From an uncultured Oscillospiraceae bacterium (GTDB lineage Bacteria > Bacillota > Clostridia > Oscillospirales > Oscillospiraceae): DNA of 64,000 nucleotides. Under the pieces are notes generated by a model. It searched no databases. It was given only the letters and a program-made list of their open reading frames with translations, and was not told where the DNA came from. Below, in pieces: positions 54,181 to 62,478 of this stretch. Location of the stretch: positions 1 through 64,000 of the forward strand of contig CAKUGQ010000012.1 in the NCBI GenBank assembly GCA_934654755.1, read 5' to 3'. Within the stretch, counting starts at the first letter, position 1. Each line of letters opens with the position of its first letter. A program made the position numbers and the translations under genes.

Positions 54181-55100
54181 CTGTCCTTGCGTTTGATACG
54201 AGCAATTACACAACCTCCGTTGCCGTATTTGACGGTGCGGTGGGGCATAACGAGTCGCGCCTGCTCGATGTTGCGCCCGGCGCGCTGGGCCTTCGTCAGA
54301 GCGACGCGCTGTTTTCCCATGTGAAACGCCTGCCGGAGCTGACCGACAGGCTTTTTTCCGTTCTGGGGCAGGTTGCGGTCGATGCCATCGGTGTGAGCAC
54401 ACGCCCGCGTGCGATCGAAGGCTCATATATGCCCTGTTTTCTGGCAGGAGAGAGCCAGGCAAGGACACTTGGCAGCATTCTTGGCGTTCCTGTGTATCCC
54501 TTTTCGCATCAGCAGGGGCACATCGCTGCGTCCGTATGGTCGGCCGGCCGTCCGGAATTACTGGACAGGCCGCACCTGGCGTGGCACCTTTCCGGTGGTA
54601 CGACTGAGCTTTTGTATGTTACACCGGAGGGATGCAGCGTGCACGCCGAGCGCATCGGCGGTACGACGGATATTTCTGCCGGACAGCTTATCGACCGTAC
54701 CGGCCAACTCCTGGGGCTTCCGTTTCCTTCGGGAAAGGCGTTGGATGCGCTCAGTCGAAGTGCAAAAAAAGAGGATTTCTTTCGCGTAAAAGTTCAGGAC
54801 ATGTTTTTTTCTCTTTCAGGAGTTGAAAACAAAGTCCACGCGTATCCGCAAAATGAACCGGCGGAGGTTGCAGGGTATGCGCTTCGCTGCGTGATCGGTG
54901 CGATCGTCACGGCCACAAAGCAGGCGCTTTCAGAGTATCCCGGTTGTGAGGTTGTGTTTGCGGGCGGCGTATCGTCCAACTCGCTGCTGCGCGAGTGCGT
55001 CTGTGCACTTCCGGCGGTGTTCTGCGAGCCGCGTTTTTCCACGGATAATGCACTCGGTACGGCGATTTTGGCATGGAGGGCGCATTATGCAGATTCTTGA
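54177..55100 (+). CDS. TsaD/Kae1-like protein (short paralogue)
   Basis: 307 residues of the ASKHA Kae1 fold. It keeps the metal-binding HxxxH (HQQGHI near residue 107), SGGTTELLYV and FAGGVSSNSLL, so it could bind nucleotide and iron. It is shorter than TsaD (about 335-345), and its N-terminus is LAFDTSNYTTSVAV instead of the more usual LGIETSCDET. The tsaE/tsaB genes are not near. It may be a clostridial paralogue of unknown role rather than the tRNA t6A enzyme. Overlaps nusB by four bases and xseA by 14. Confidence 0.75.
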   Translation: MTVLAFDTSNYTTSVAVFDGAVGHNESRLLDVAPGALGLRQSDALFSHVKRLPELTDRLFSVLGQVAVDAIGVSTRPRAIEGSYMPCFLAGESQARTLGSILGVPVYPFSHQQGHIAASVWSAGRPELLDRPHLAWHLSGGTTELLYVTPEGCSVHAERIGGTTDISAGQLIDRTGQLLGLPFPSGKALDALSRSAKKEDFFRVKVQDMFFSLSGVENKVHAYPQNEPAEVAGYALRCVIGAIVTATKQALSEYPGCEVVFAGGVSSNSLLRECVCALPAVFCEPRFSTDNALGTAILAWRAHYADS

Positions 55101-56304
55101 AGTCAGCCAGCTCAATGAATACCTGAGACTGCGCTTTGAAGAGGACGAGTTTCTCGGAAACATCCTTGTGCGCGGTGAGGTCAGCAACTATAAGCTCTAT
55201 CCCTCGGGACATCACTATTTTTCGATCAAGGACGCCGGTGGCTCGCTGCGCTGCGTGATGTTCAAAGGAAACGCTCTTCGCCTGCGTTTCCGTCCGGAAA
55301 ACGGGATGAAGGTGATTGCCGAAGGGCGTGTGAGCGTTTTTCCACGCGACGGTGTCTATCAGCTCTATTGCACAGATCTGACGCCGGATGGTGTAGGAGA
55401 CCTTCACGTTGCCTTTGAGCAGCTCAAGATCGCGCTGGAGCGCGAAGGACTGTTTGACCGGAGCCGCAAGCTTGCGCTGCCGCATTTTCCGCATACCATC
55501 GCGCTTATTACGTCTCCTGCGGGCGCCGCATTACATGATATGCTGCGTATTTTGCGAAAGCGTTACCCACTTTGTGAGGTGAAGCTGCTTGGCGTACGCG
55601 TGCAGGGTACGGAGGCACCTGCCGAAATTGCCGGAGCAATCCGTTACGCCAACCGTTACCGCGTGGCAGATCTGATTATTACCGGCCGAGGCGGCGGTTC
55701 GATGGAGGACCTTTGGGCTTTTAACGACGAGCGCGTTGCGCGTGCCATCGCCGATTCACAGATTCCTGTGATCTCCGCCGTCGGCCATGAGCCGGACTTT
55801 TCCATTTCCGATTTTGTAGCGGATCTTCGCGCGGCAACGCCGTCGAACGCCGCCGAGCTGGCCGTACCGGATCAGGCGGAGCTGCGAGCGGCGCTTGCCC
55901 AGACGAACGGTCGGCTCTGCACGCTGGTGTCACGCATTCTGAAGCAGGACAGGCTGATGCTGGAAAAGCTGCGCGACAGACCGTGCATGAAAAGCCCCGT
56001 TCACTACATCGATGACCGCCGGCAGCAGCTCGACCGTATGCAGGAGCGCCTGAGTGCGGCAGCCGACCGCTGCGTTCGGCTGAAACGTCAGCGGTTTACG
56101 GGTTTGACCGCCAAGCTTGACGCCATGAGTCCTCTGAAGGTTCTCTCGCGCGGCTACAGCTTTGCACAGGATGCACAGGACAGACCTGTGACGAGCGTCC
56201 GCCGGCTCTTGCCGGGCGACCGGTTGACTATTCACTTTGCCGACGGCTCTGCCGCGGCACAGATACAGGAGGTTTCAGATGAAACAGGATTCCATCACCT
56301 TTGA
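55087..56304 (+). CDS. xseA: Exodeoxyribonuclease VII large subunit
   Basis: Degrades single-stranded DNA together with XseB. 405 residues: N-terminal OB fold (GEVSNYKLYPSGHHYFSIKD), catalytic region with GRGGGSMEDLW, VGHEPDFSISDFVAD and the long coiled C-terminus. ATG at 55087 falls inside the preceding gene. Confidence 0.95.
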   Translation: MQILEVSQLNEYLRLRFEEDEFLGNILVRGEVSNYKLYPSGHHYFSIKDAGGSLRCVMFKGNALRLRFRPENGMKVIAEGRVSVFPRDGVYQLYCTDLTPDGVGDLHVAFEQLKIALEREGLFDRSRKLALPHFPHTIALITSPAGAALHDMLRILRKRYPLCEVKLLGVRVQGTEAPAEIAGAIRYANRYRVADLIITGRGGGSMEDLWAFNDERVARAIADSQIPVISAVGHEPDFSISDFVADLRAATPSNAAELAVPDQAELRAALAQTNGRLCTLVSRILKQDRLMLEKLRDRPCMKSPVHYIDDRRQQLDRMQERLSAAADRCVRLKRQRFTGLTAKLDAMSPLKVLSRGYSFAQDAQDRPVTSVRRLLPGDRLTIHFADGSAAAQIQEVSDETGFHHL

Positions 56305-56521
56305 GCAGTCACTTGCGCGGCTTGATGAAATCGTGCGGCGCATGGAACGCGGCGAGGTGCCGCTGGAAGAAGCATTGAAGCTCTTTGAGGAGGGCACGAC
56401 GCTGATTGCTTCGTGCAGCAAGCTGCTTGACGAGGCGGAGATGAAGGTCGTTCGCCTTTCAAAGGGTGCTGACGGTACGCCGCAGGAAAGCGAGTTTACG
56501 GAGGAAAACGATGTTCAGTGA
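56279..56521 (+). CDS. xseB: Exodeoxyribonuclease VII small subunit
   Basis: 80 residues, helical, with FEQSLARLDEIVRRMERGEVPLEEALKLFEEG in the family pattern. ATG at 56279 (GGAGG upstream) overlaps xseA by 26 bases; ispA overlaps its end by 11. Confidence 0.95.
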   Translation: MKQDSITFEQSLARLDEIVRRMERGEVPLEEALKLFEEGTTLIASCSKLLDEAEMKVVRLSKGADGTPQESEFTEENDVQ

Positions 56522-57374
56522 TATTTACCGTGCCTATGCCGAGCGGATTGAGCTCTATCTTTCTTCCTGTTTCCGCTATGAGGAGCCGCAGCATGAGCTT
56601 TTTGAAGCTATGCGTTACAGTCTGTTGGCGGGCGGCAAGCGTTTGCGTCCCGTTTTGACGCAGGCTTTCTGCGAGCTGTGCGGCGGCAGAGTCGAAGATG
56701 CGCTGCACTTTGCGGCAGCCGTTGAAATGATTCACACCTACAGTCTCATTCATGATGATCTGCCCTGCATGGACAACGACGACCTGCGCCGGGGAAAACC
56801 GACGAATCATCGCGTTTTTGGCGAAGCGAAGGCAGTGCTTGCAGGAGACGCACTTCAGGCAGCCGCGTTCAGCGAGCTGGCAAAAGCAGAGCTTCCACCG
56901 AAGCGTGTTGCCTCAGCGCTGGCGGTGCTGTCGCGCTGCGCGGGTGAGCTGGGCATGGTCGGCGGGCAGATTCTCGACATCGACGCGGAATCGCGTCTTT
57001 GCACGGAGCAGGAGGTGCTTGATATTCAGTCGCGCAAGACGGGTGCGCTCTTTGAAGCCGCCTGTGTGCTCGGCGTGATTGCTGCCGGCGGCGAGGCGCG
57101 TGAAAGAACCGCCGCCGCGCAGTACGCTGCCGCGATGGGACTGGCATTCCAGATCGAGGACGACGTGCTTGACGTAGTCGGAGATGCCGGTAAGCTCGGA
57201 AAGGCCACCGGAATGGACGGAAATAAAAACACATTTGTCCGCCTTTATGGTGTGGAGGCCTGCCGCGAACGCATCCGTGCGGAAACAAGACGTGCCGTTA
57301 AGGCACTTGCACCGTTCCAAAACGCCGAGTTTCTGACAGAGCTTGCCATGCGGCTTCAGAACCGGGATTTTTGA
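56511..57374 (+). CDS. ispA: Farnesyl diphosphate synthase (polyprenyl synthetase)
   Basis: Condenses IPP and DMAPP to farnesyl diphosphate, the UppS substrate. 287 residues with first Asp-rich motif DDLPCMDND (about 81) and second QIEDDVLDVVGD. A short-chain enzyme is inferred from the residues before the first motif; geranylgeranyl specificity is not excluded. ATG at 56511 follows GGAGG. In many Clostridia dxs follows; here sigK does. Confidence 0.93.
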   Translation: MFSDIYRAYAERIELYLSSCFRYEEPQHELFEAMRYSLLAGGKRLRPVLTQAFCELCGGRVEDALHFAAAVEMIHTYSLIHDDLPCMDNDDLRRGKPTNHRVFGEAKAVLAGDALQAAAFSELAKAELPPKRVASALAVLSRCAGELGMVGGQILDIDAESRLCTEQEVLDIQSRKTGALFEAACVLGVIAAGGEARERTAAAQYAAAMGLAFQIEDDVLDVVGDAGKLGKATGMDGNKNTFVRLYGVEACRERIRAETRRAVKALAPFQNAEFLTELAMRLQNRDF

Positions 57375-57434
57375 GCAAAAAATATCTGAATCAGGACTTG
57401 CCGCCCGCGAATAAACTTCTGCGGGGGTGGTCTT

Positions 57435-58121
57435 ATGCTTGGCGCAGCGGTTTGGCTCATGCTTGGCAGTATTCTGTATTCGCTGAAGCTGGCAAACGGC
57501 GGCGGCTCTTTTCCAAAGCCGCTGAGCGCAAAAGAGGAAAAGCACTATCTTGAGCTGGCCGCACAGGGCGATTTACAGGCTCGAAATATACTGGTCGAGC
57601 GTAATTTGCGCCTTGTGGCGCACATTATGAAAAAATACTATACGCAGACGGCAGACCAGGAGGATTTGATCTCCATCGGAACCATCGGATTAATCAAAGG
57701 TATTTCAACCTTTGACGCCGGTAAGGGTGCGCGGCTCGCAACCTATGCGGCCAGATGCGTGGAAAATGAAATCCTGATGTTTTTCCGTTCCAACCGGAAA
57801 AGTGCATCGGATGTTTCGCTGTCCGAGATGATCGAAACCGGAAAGGATGGCAACGCGCTGTCGTTGATGGATGTTCTCTGCTCCGATGAGGATCTGTTTG
57901 AACGTATGTCCGATCAGGAGATATACCGGAAGCTCTATCGGAAGATTGACGAATGCCTGACGCCGCGTGAGAGAAACATTATCACACTGCGTTACGGCAT
58001 CGGAAACAGAAAACCTTTGACGCAGCGGCAGATTGCGGAGCAGTGCGGCATCAGCCGCAGCTATGTCAGCCGTATCGAGAAAAAAGCGCTGCAAAAGCTG
58101 GAGCAGGCGCTGTCGGAATAA
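57435..58121 (+). CDS. sigK: RNA polymerase sporulation sigma factor K (pro-sigma-K)
   Basis: Late mother-cell sigma factor. 228 residues in one uninterrupted frame. The hydrophobic N-terminus (about 1-20, MLGAAVWLMLGSILYSLKL) is the pro-sequence cut by SpoIVFB; then FPKPLSAKEEKHYLELAAQGD, region 2 with DLISIGTIGLIKGISTFD, and region 4 with helix-turn-helix QRQIAEQCGISRSYVSRIEKKALQ. No sign of a skin element in the gene. The site lies after ispA; no sigma-E or sigma-K promoter was identified with confidence. Confidence 0.94.
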   Translation: MLGAAVWLMLGSILYSLKLANGGGSFPKPLSAKEEKHYLELAAQGDLQARNILVERNLRLVAHIMKKYYTQTADQEDLISIGTIGLIKGISTFDAGKGARLATYAARCVENEILMFFRSNRKSASDVSLSEMIETGKDGNALSLMDVLCSDEDLFERMSDQEIYRKLYRKIDECLTPRERNIITLRYGIGNRKPLTQRQIAEQCGISRSYVSRIEKKALQKLEQALSE

Positions 58122-58138
58122 AGATAGAAGGGGATAGA

Positions 58139-58702
58139 ATGTACCTCAGAAACGCATGGAAGCACTTCTGCACGATCACAAAGCATCGCTGGCGTGTGCG
58201 CAGCGATTGCTTTAAGGTCGGCCTAATCCGTCAGGGACTGACACACGACCTGTCGAAATACTCCTGGGCGGAATTCCGTACCGGCGTACTTTATTATCAG
58301 GGAACGCGAAGCCCAAACTCCCGCGAACGCGAAGTGGTCGGCTATTCAACCGCATGGATGCACCATAAGGGCAGAAACAGGCATCACTTTGAGTACTGGA
58401 CAGACCTGAATTTGCAAATGCGTTGCAACGCTCCCGTGCCGATGCCGCGGCGCTATCTGGTGGAGATGGTCATGGATCGAATTGCCGCCTGCAAGACGTA
58501 CAACGGTGCAAGCTATACGGATGCCGATCCGTTGAACTATTTTCTCAAATCCAGTGAGTCAAAAGGCGACTCGCTCATCCATGCGCAGACAAAGCGCGAG
58601 CTGACCTGCCTTCTGACCATGCTGCGCGACAGTGGGGAGGCAGAGACCTTCCGCTTTATCCGCGAGGTTGTGCTGAAGGGTCTTCCGTTTGCGGCGGAAT
58701 AA
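58139..58702 (+). CDS. DUF5662 family protein (probable HD-like metal-binding protein)
   Basis: 187 residues. Conserved regions QGLTHDLSKYSWAEF (HD pair) and WMHHKGRNRHHFEYW (His-rich) and the middle VEMVMDRIAACKTY suggest a metal-dependent helical domain. It has no known function; phosphohydrolase is only a guess from the His/Asp pattern. Ribosome site AAGGGG precedes ATG 58139. Confidence 0.7.
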   Translation: MYLRNAWKHFCTITKHRWRVRSDCFKVGLIRQGLTHDLSKYSWAEFRTGVLYYQGTRSPNSREREVVGYSTAWMHHKGRNRHHFEYWTDLNLQMRCNAPVPMPRRYLVEMVMDRIAACKTYNGASYTDADPLNYFLKSSESKGDSLIHAQTKRELTCLLTMLRDSGEAETFRFIREVVLKGLPFAAE

Positions 58703-58754
58703 GTGCAAAAGCGTCCGTTTTCGCCGGAGAGATGTAAATATATTGCGAAAATGC

Positions 58755-58783
58755 TTGCTTTTTGCCTGTTCTAACGTTATAAT
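58755..58783 (+). promoter_or_regulatory. Sigma-A promoter of udp
   Basis: TTGCTT (58755-58760), 17-base spacer, TATAAT (58778-58783). Confidence 0.75.
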
Positions 58784-58807
58784 ACGAAACCGAAGGAGGG
58801 CTCGGCC

Positions 58808-59575
58808 ATGCATCAATTAGAAAAACAATATCATATCCGCTGCGTTCCGGGAGATGTCGGCCGTTACTGCCTGCTGCCCGGTGATCCCGGACGCTGCGAG
58901 GCCATTGCTGCGCTTTTTGATTCGCCCGTACATATTGGGCAGAACCGGGAGTATAATATCTATACCGGTACGCTTCTCGGCGAAAAGGTCAGCGTTTGCT
59001 CCACCGGAATCGGCGGCCCGTCAGCATCCATTGCCATGGAGGAGCTGCACAACATCGGAGCGGATACCTTTATCCGTGTGGGCACCTGCGGCGGGATCGA
59101 TCTGGAGGTTCAATCCGGCGATATCGTAGTTGCAACCGGCGCCGTGCGTTTTGAGCATACTTCGCTGGAGTATGCACCCATTGAATACCCCGCAGTTGCC
59201 GATTTCGACATTGCATTGGCACTTCGCAGCGCCGCACAGGCGATGGGTAAGCGTGTGCATACCGGTGTTGTCCAGTGCAAGGACGCATTTTACGGGCAGC
59301 ACAGTCCGGAGAGAATGCCCGTATCGTATGAGCTCCTGCAAAAATGGGAGGCATGGAAACGACTTGGGGTCAAAGCCTCGGAGATGGAATCCGCTGCGCT
59401 GTTTGTTGTCGCCAACGCACTCGGCGTGCGCTGCGGTTCATGCTTCCATGTCGTATGGAATCAGGAGCGGGAAAAAGCAGGCTTGGATCAGGCTATGAGC
59501 GAGGATACCTCAGCCGCCGTTCGCGTCGGTGTAGAGGCAATGAAGCGTCTGATTGTGCAGGATCGCGAAAAATAG
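58808..59575 (+). CDS. udp: Uridine phosphorylase (nucleoside phosphorylase family 1)
   Basis: Phosphorolysis of uridine to uracil and ribose-1-phosphate. 255 residues with LLPGDPGRCEAIA, VCSTGIGGPSASIAMEEL, FIRVGTCGGID and SEMESAALFVVA (ribose-binding Met-Glu-Ser). The residues that set pyrimidine versus purine use are hard to judge by eye; a general nucleoside phosphorylase is the alternative. ATG at 58808 after AAGGAGG. Confidence 0.88.
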   Translation: MHQLEKQYHIRCVPGDVGRYCLLPGDPGRCEAIAALFDSPVHIGQNREYNIYTGTLLGEKVSVCSTGIGGPSASIAMEELHNIGADTFIRVGTCGGIDLEVQSGDIVVATGAVRFEHTSLEYAPIEYPAVADFDIALALRSAAQAMGKRVHTGVVQCKDAFYGQHSPERMPVSYELLQKWEAWKRLGVKASEMESAALFVVANALGVRCGSCFHVVWNQEREKAGLDQAMSEDTSAAVRVGVEAMKRLIVQDREK

Positions 59576-59635
59576 CGGAACAAATTGCGCTTTTGCGCGT
59601 CCGATAGAGAAAACGGAACGGAGGTGTCCGGTATT

Positions 59636-59962
59636 ATGCATCGACATTGGTGGTTTGTATGGGTGAAGGTTGGCGTTTTGGCGCTGGTGCTTTTTCTGGG
59701 GTTTTCGTTTTGCTTCCGTAAGGTGAACGCGCTTGTCGCCCCTTACCTGATCCATGACCCGCAGCCGACGCAAAGCACATCGGAGAGCGGCTCGTCGGGG
59801 GAGGGAGAGGACATTATTTCCAAGGTTACGGATCTGATGAGCAAGGTGTTCAAGGCGGATGTGGATCTTGAAAATCTGATTTTCGACTATGCCAACGAGT
59901 ATGCACACAATATGATCGACCAGTCCTACGCTGAACGGACTGTCGAGGATTCTTTGAGATAA
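59636..59962 (+). CDS. Small membrane protein of unknown function
   Basis: 108 residues: one N-terminal membrane segment (VWVKVGVLALVLFLGFSF), then a Ser/Gly/Glu-rich linker and a helix-rich acidic tail. No homology recognised. Ribosome site GGAGGTG (59620-59626). It closes the chromosomal block before the inserted element, and has a terminator at 59981. Confidence 0.6.
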   Translation: MHRHWWFVWVKVGVLALVLFLGFSFCFRKVNALVAPYLIHDPQPTQSTSESGSSGEGEDIISKVTDLMSKVFKADVDLENLIFDYANEYAHNMIDQSYAERTVEDSLR

Positions 59963-59980
59963 CTATATTGATATTGGATA

Positions 59981-60016
59981 TGCCCTGACTGTATCTTTGC
60001 GGTCGGGGCATTTGTT
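59981..60016 (+). terminator. Terminator-like hairpin before the tRNA piece
   Basis: A perfect 9-bp stem (59981-59989 with 60002-60010, one G-T) and TTTGTT. It directly abuts the orphan tRNA 3' piece. Confidence 0.65.
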
Positions 60017-60045
60017 CAGGAGTTCGAATCTCCTGCGGGTCACCA
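60017..60045 (+). other. Orphan 3' end of a tRNA (attachment-site-like, possibly tRNA-Lys)
   Basis: CAGGAGTTCGAATCTCCTG is a T-arm with the standard TTCGAAT loop, followed by the acceptor 3' strand GCGGGTC, discriminator A and CCA. The matching 5' half (a GACCCGC start, D-arm and anticodon) is absent upstream, where a terminator lies instead. An integrase faces it from 60122, so this is read as an att core or a broken tRNA. tRNA-Lys is suggested only by the acceptor sequence. Confidence 0.75.
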
Positions 60046-60048
60046 CAA

Positions 60049-60083
60049 AACACCTCAAAATCGGAAAATTTTGAGGTGTTTTT
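60049..60083 (+). terminator. Terminator following the tRNA piece
   Basis: AACACCTCAAAA (60049-60060) pairs with TTTTGAGGTGTT (60069-60080), followed by a T-run. It is a typical end of a tRNA transcript, or of the integrase on the minus strand (its T-run faces the other way). Confidence 0.75.
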
Positions 60084-60121
60084 CTTTGCTTTTTCGGCTT
60101 TTTTGAACGGAAAACTTTAAC

Positions 60122-61246
60122 CTAAATTTCACGTGTCTGTAATTTGTCTGTAACCGTGACCCTTTGCGCTTCTCTGATAACCTCGTCGGCGTCGAGATGC
60201 GTATAGACCTCGACGGTGGTACTGTAGTCTGCGTGGCCGAGAATTTTCTGCAAAATCTCGGGCTTTACATTGGACTGGACGGCCAGAGTTGTGAATGTGT
60301 GACGACAATTATAAGGCGTCACTCCTTCAATTCCGACGGCGTTCATCAGCTCTTTCCAATCGCGTTTGGCGTAGTTCGAGTATGTGTGATTGCCGCTGTA
60401 TGCGTCGATCAGGCGCTTTGCTCCGGACGAAACGGCGCTTTCCCTGAGCTTTGAATAGGCGTCAAAGCCAATAGGGCTTACGGGGATTACGCGGTTTCTT
60501 CCCGCTTCTGTTTTTGATCCGGAAATGAAATAGTTCTCGTAGCAGTTTTCTGTCGGAACCGAAAACAGCTCATTCGGGCGGCAGCCTGTCCCGAGTAGGA
60601 TCATTGCAATCTGCGCCGCCGGATGTCCGGACGTTCGGATTGCTTCAATCTGCTCACTTGTAAACGGCTGCCTGGTCGTCTTTTGCTTTGCGACGATTGT
60701 CACGAACTGTGCATAATTTGTATGCGTGATCTCCTCGCGCATCGCCCATTTCGAGAGCTGCCCGAAAAGCGGCACAACCTTTTCACAACTGGATTTCGAC
60801 AGCCCCTTTTCCTCCATGGCGGTGATCACCGCCTGAAAGTCTGATGTTCGTAGCTTACGAAACGCTATTTCGTGGAGAGCTGAGCAGTGCTTGAACGCTA
60901 GCGTATAGCCCTCTACGCCTTTCCCGGATATTTCTCTGCTGTGTTCCGGGAGCCATTTTGCGTATACGTCGGAAAATGTCATGTTCAGCATTTCGTCCGT
61001 CCGAAGCTCACGCACGCTCTCAAGCGCCTTTTCCGCTTCAAATCTTGTGGCGAAGAGGCCAATATACACGCCGTTTTTCTGTGCTTCCCACGGCTTGGCG
61101 CGGTTTCCGGACTTTTTACAGATGGTTCCCATGCCGTTTGCGCGTTTTTTGCGCTTCCTCGGCTGGGCTACGGTCTGCTTTTTCCCGCAGTAAGGACAGA
61201 AAAGAGCATCCTCCGGGATGCTCTTTTTGCATTTCAGACATTCCAT
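60122..61246 (-). CDS. Tyrosine recombinase (integrase) with N-terminal zinc ribbon
   Basis: 374 residues. N-terminus: zinc ribbon with CLKC (3-6) and CPYC (17-20), then a basic AT-hook-like linker, a SAM-like core-binding domain (about 100-185) and the catalytic domain with Arg in GTGCRPNELF, RHTF in YNCRHTFTT (a Tyr replaces the usual first His), and the nucleophile in YSTTVEVYTHLD. ATG at 61246 has AGGGGGT nine bases upstream. It lies next to the tRNA piece in the orientation usual for integrated elements. No excisionase gene was recognised. Confidence 0.88.
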   Translation of the reverse strand: MECLKCKKSIPEDALFCPYCGKKQTVAQPRKRKKRANGMGTICKKSGNRAKPWEAQKNGVYIGLFATRFEAEKALESVRELRTDEMLNMTFSDVYAKWLPEHSREISGKGVEGYTLAFKHCSALHEIAFRKLRTSDFQAVITAMEEKGLSKSSCEKVVPLFGQLSKWAMREEITHTNYAQFVTIVAKQKTTRQPFTSEQIEAIRTSGHPAAQIAMILLGTGCRPNELFSVPTENCYENYFISGSKTEAGRNRVIPVSPIGFDAYSKLRESAVSSGAKRLIDAYSGNHTYSNYAKRDWKELMNAVGIEGVTPYNCRHTFTTLAVQSNVKPEILQKILGHADYSTTVEVYTHLDADEVIREAQRVTVTDKLQTREI

Positions 61247-61259
61247 ATTCAAAAACCCC

Positions 61260-61712
61260 CTATCTCTGAACCCACCCGATATTTGGGTGCGTGACGTCAA
61301 TGATCAGCCAGAGGATAAAGGCTGCGACAAGAAGCGTGAGAATGATGGACAGGATCAGCGTCGCGCGGCGCTCCCTGTGCAGCAGCATATTATAATGCGC
61401 CTCCTGCTGACGAGCCCGGCGTTCGTGGATTTGCCGCTCCTGATCCAGAAGCTCCTGCTGGTATTTGATATATTCCTCCGGCGAGTAGCCTTGAGGAATG
61501 AGCGCCGAGGGGGAAGATTCGTATTTTACGGCGCTTGCGATCTTCTGCAGCATCGCTGCCGACGGCTCGACCTTCCGTTTGAAGATCCGCATAATGGTTG
61601 TTTGCGACACGCCGCAGGCATCGGCGACGCTTTGATAGGACAGATGCAGCGAAAGCCGCTTTTCCTCCAATTCGGCGAGAAGAACGCCAAGATCAACGTT
61701 TGAAAGGTCCAT
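61260..61712 (-). CDS. XRE-type HTH protein with a C-terminal membrane segment
   Basis: 150 residues: HTH in the first 60 (LSLHLSYQSVADACGVSQTT), a charged helical linker rich in Gln/Arg/Glu (coiled coil likely, about 80-115), and a membrane segment (ATLILSIILTLLVAAFILWL). A DNA-binding head tied to the membrane. AGGAGGGGGG precedes ATG 61712. Element-borne and upstream of integrase, so a regulator is likely; function unknown. Confidence 0.7.
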   Translation of the reverse strand: MDLSNVDLGVLLAELEEKRLSLHLSYQSVADACGVSQTTIMRIFKRKVEPSAAMLQKIASAVKYESSPSALIPQGYSPEEYIKYQQELLDQERQIHERRARQQEAHYNMLLHRERRATLILSIILTLLVAAFILWLIIDVTHPNIGWVQR

Positions 61713-62000
61713 AAAACCCCCCTCCTGACTTAAAAAAACGCATTTTGCGGCGAAAAAGACGCGAAAACGGTGGAACTGGCTATTTACACCATGGCGGTAT
61801 ATGGACTATGCTGGAAGCGCCGAGGGGCACAGAGCCAACGGCAAAGACGCTTTATCCTGCGCTTGCCCGGTCGTTCGGTGGCACGGCGGCCGGGCAAACA
61901 CAACAGAAAAACGCGGCGTGTCATTTTATTCAAAATTATACTATGATAATAACACGTCTTTCGGCGAATTTCAACAATTATTTTACGGGAGGAAGAAAAA
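61713..62000. other. Non-coding region of the element
   Basis: No long gene. It has an 8-bp stem TTGCCCGG/CCGGGCAA (about 61864-61897) and a TATACT/TATGAT pair near 61937-61947 that could be -10 hexamers for the small gene at 62001, though no clear -35 was found. Confidence 0.4.
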
Positions 62001-62144
62001 ATGACGGAAAAAGAGAAAGAAGTGTTGGAACTGGTCAAAAAATCAAGCGATCCCGATGCAGCAATCAGAGTAGCCCTTGCGCTTTTAGCATCGCTTCTAG
62101 CAGAGCAGGAAACGCCTCCTGCGCCTCGGGAGAAAGTCTCCTGA
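62001..62144 (+). CDS. 47-residue element protein
   Basis: A short gene with start ATG at 62001 and good ribosome site GGGAGGAAG ending eight bases before; stop TGA 62142-62144. The protein begins MTEKEKEVLELVKKSSDP and continues as an Ala/Leu-rich helix. It resembles small conserved proteins I associate with clostridial prophage or conjugative elements, but the function is unknown. Its last 80 bases overlap the antisense 3' end of the repressor gene. Confidence 0.55.
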   Translation: MTEKEKEVLELVKKSSDPDAAIRVALALLASLLAEQETPPAPREKVS

Positions 62145-62457
62145 ACAATTCAAGCATCCGCTTTTCACTATCCGACAGCTCACCGGAAACGGTGGGCTGT
62201 TTGCTTTTTTCTCTTTCAATTGCAACGTCATATCCCATTAGCCACGCCTCGCTGACATTTAGAGCCAGCCCAAGAATTGTGAGCTTTTCTTGTCCAGGTT
62301 CAACTTTCCCGCTAACGTACTGACTGAGGTCATTTTTTTCGAGCTTCACTCCATATTTTTCACAAAAGGGCTTTGCAGCTCGCAAAATGTCAACTTGCCG
62401 AAGTGAACGATCCGACATAATCTGCTTTAATCTTTCGCTTGTGTTGCTTTTTTTCAT
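62065..62457 (-). CDS. XRE family repressor (CI-like)
   Basis: 130 residues: N-terminal HTH (MKKSNTSERLKQIMSDRSL...DLSQYVSGKVEPGQEKL), and a short C-terminal part without the Ser-Lys autocleavage motif, so it is not LexA-type. ATG at 62457 has GGAGG nine bases before. It is divergent from a Cro-like gene and both promoters carry inverted-repeat operators, so it is the likely lysogeny repressor. Confidence 0.8.
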   Translation of the reverse strand: MKKSNTSERLKQIMSDRSLRQVDILRAAKPFCEKYGVKLEKNDLSQYVSGKVEPGQEKLTILGLALNVSEAWLMGYDVAIEREKSKQPTVSGELSDSEKRMLELFRRLSPEAQEAFPALLEAMLKAQGLL

Positions 62458-62478
62458 CTGTCTCAACCTCCGGAGCCA

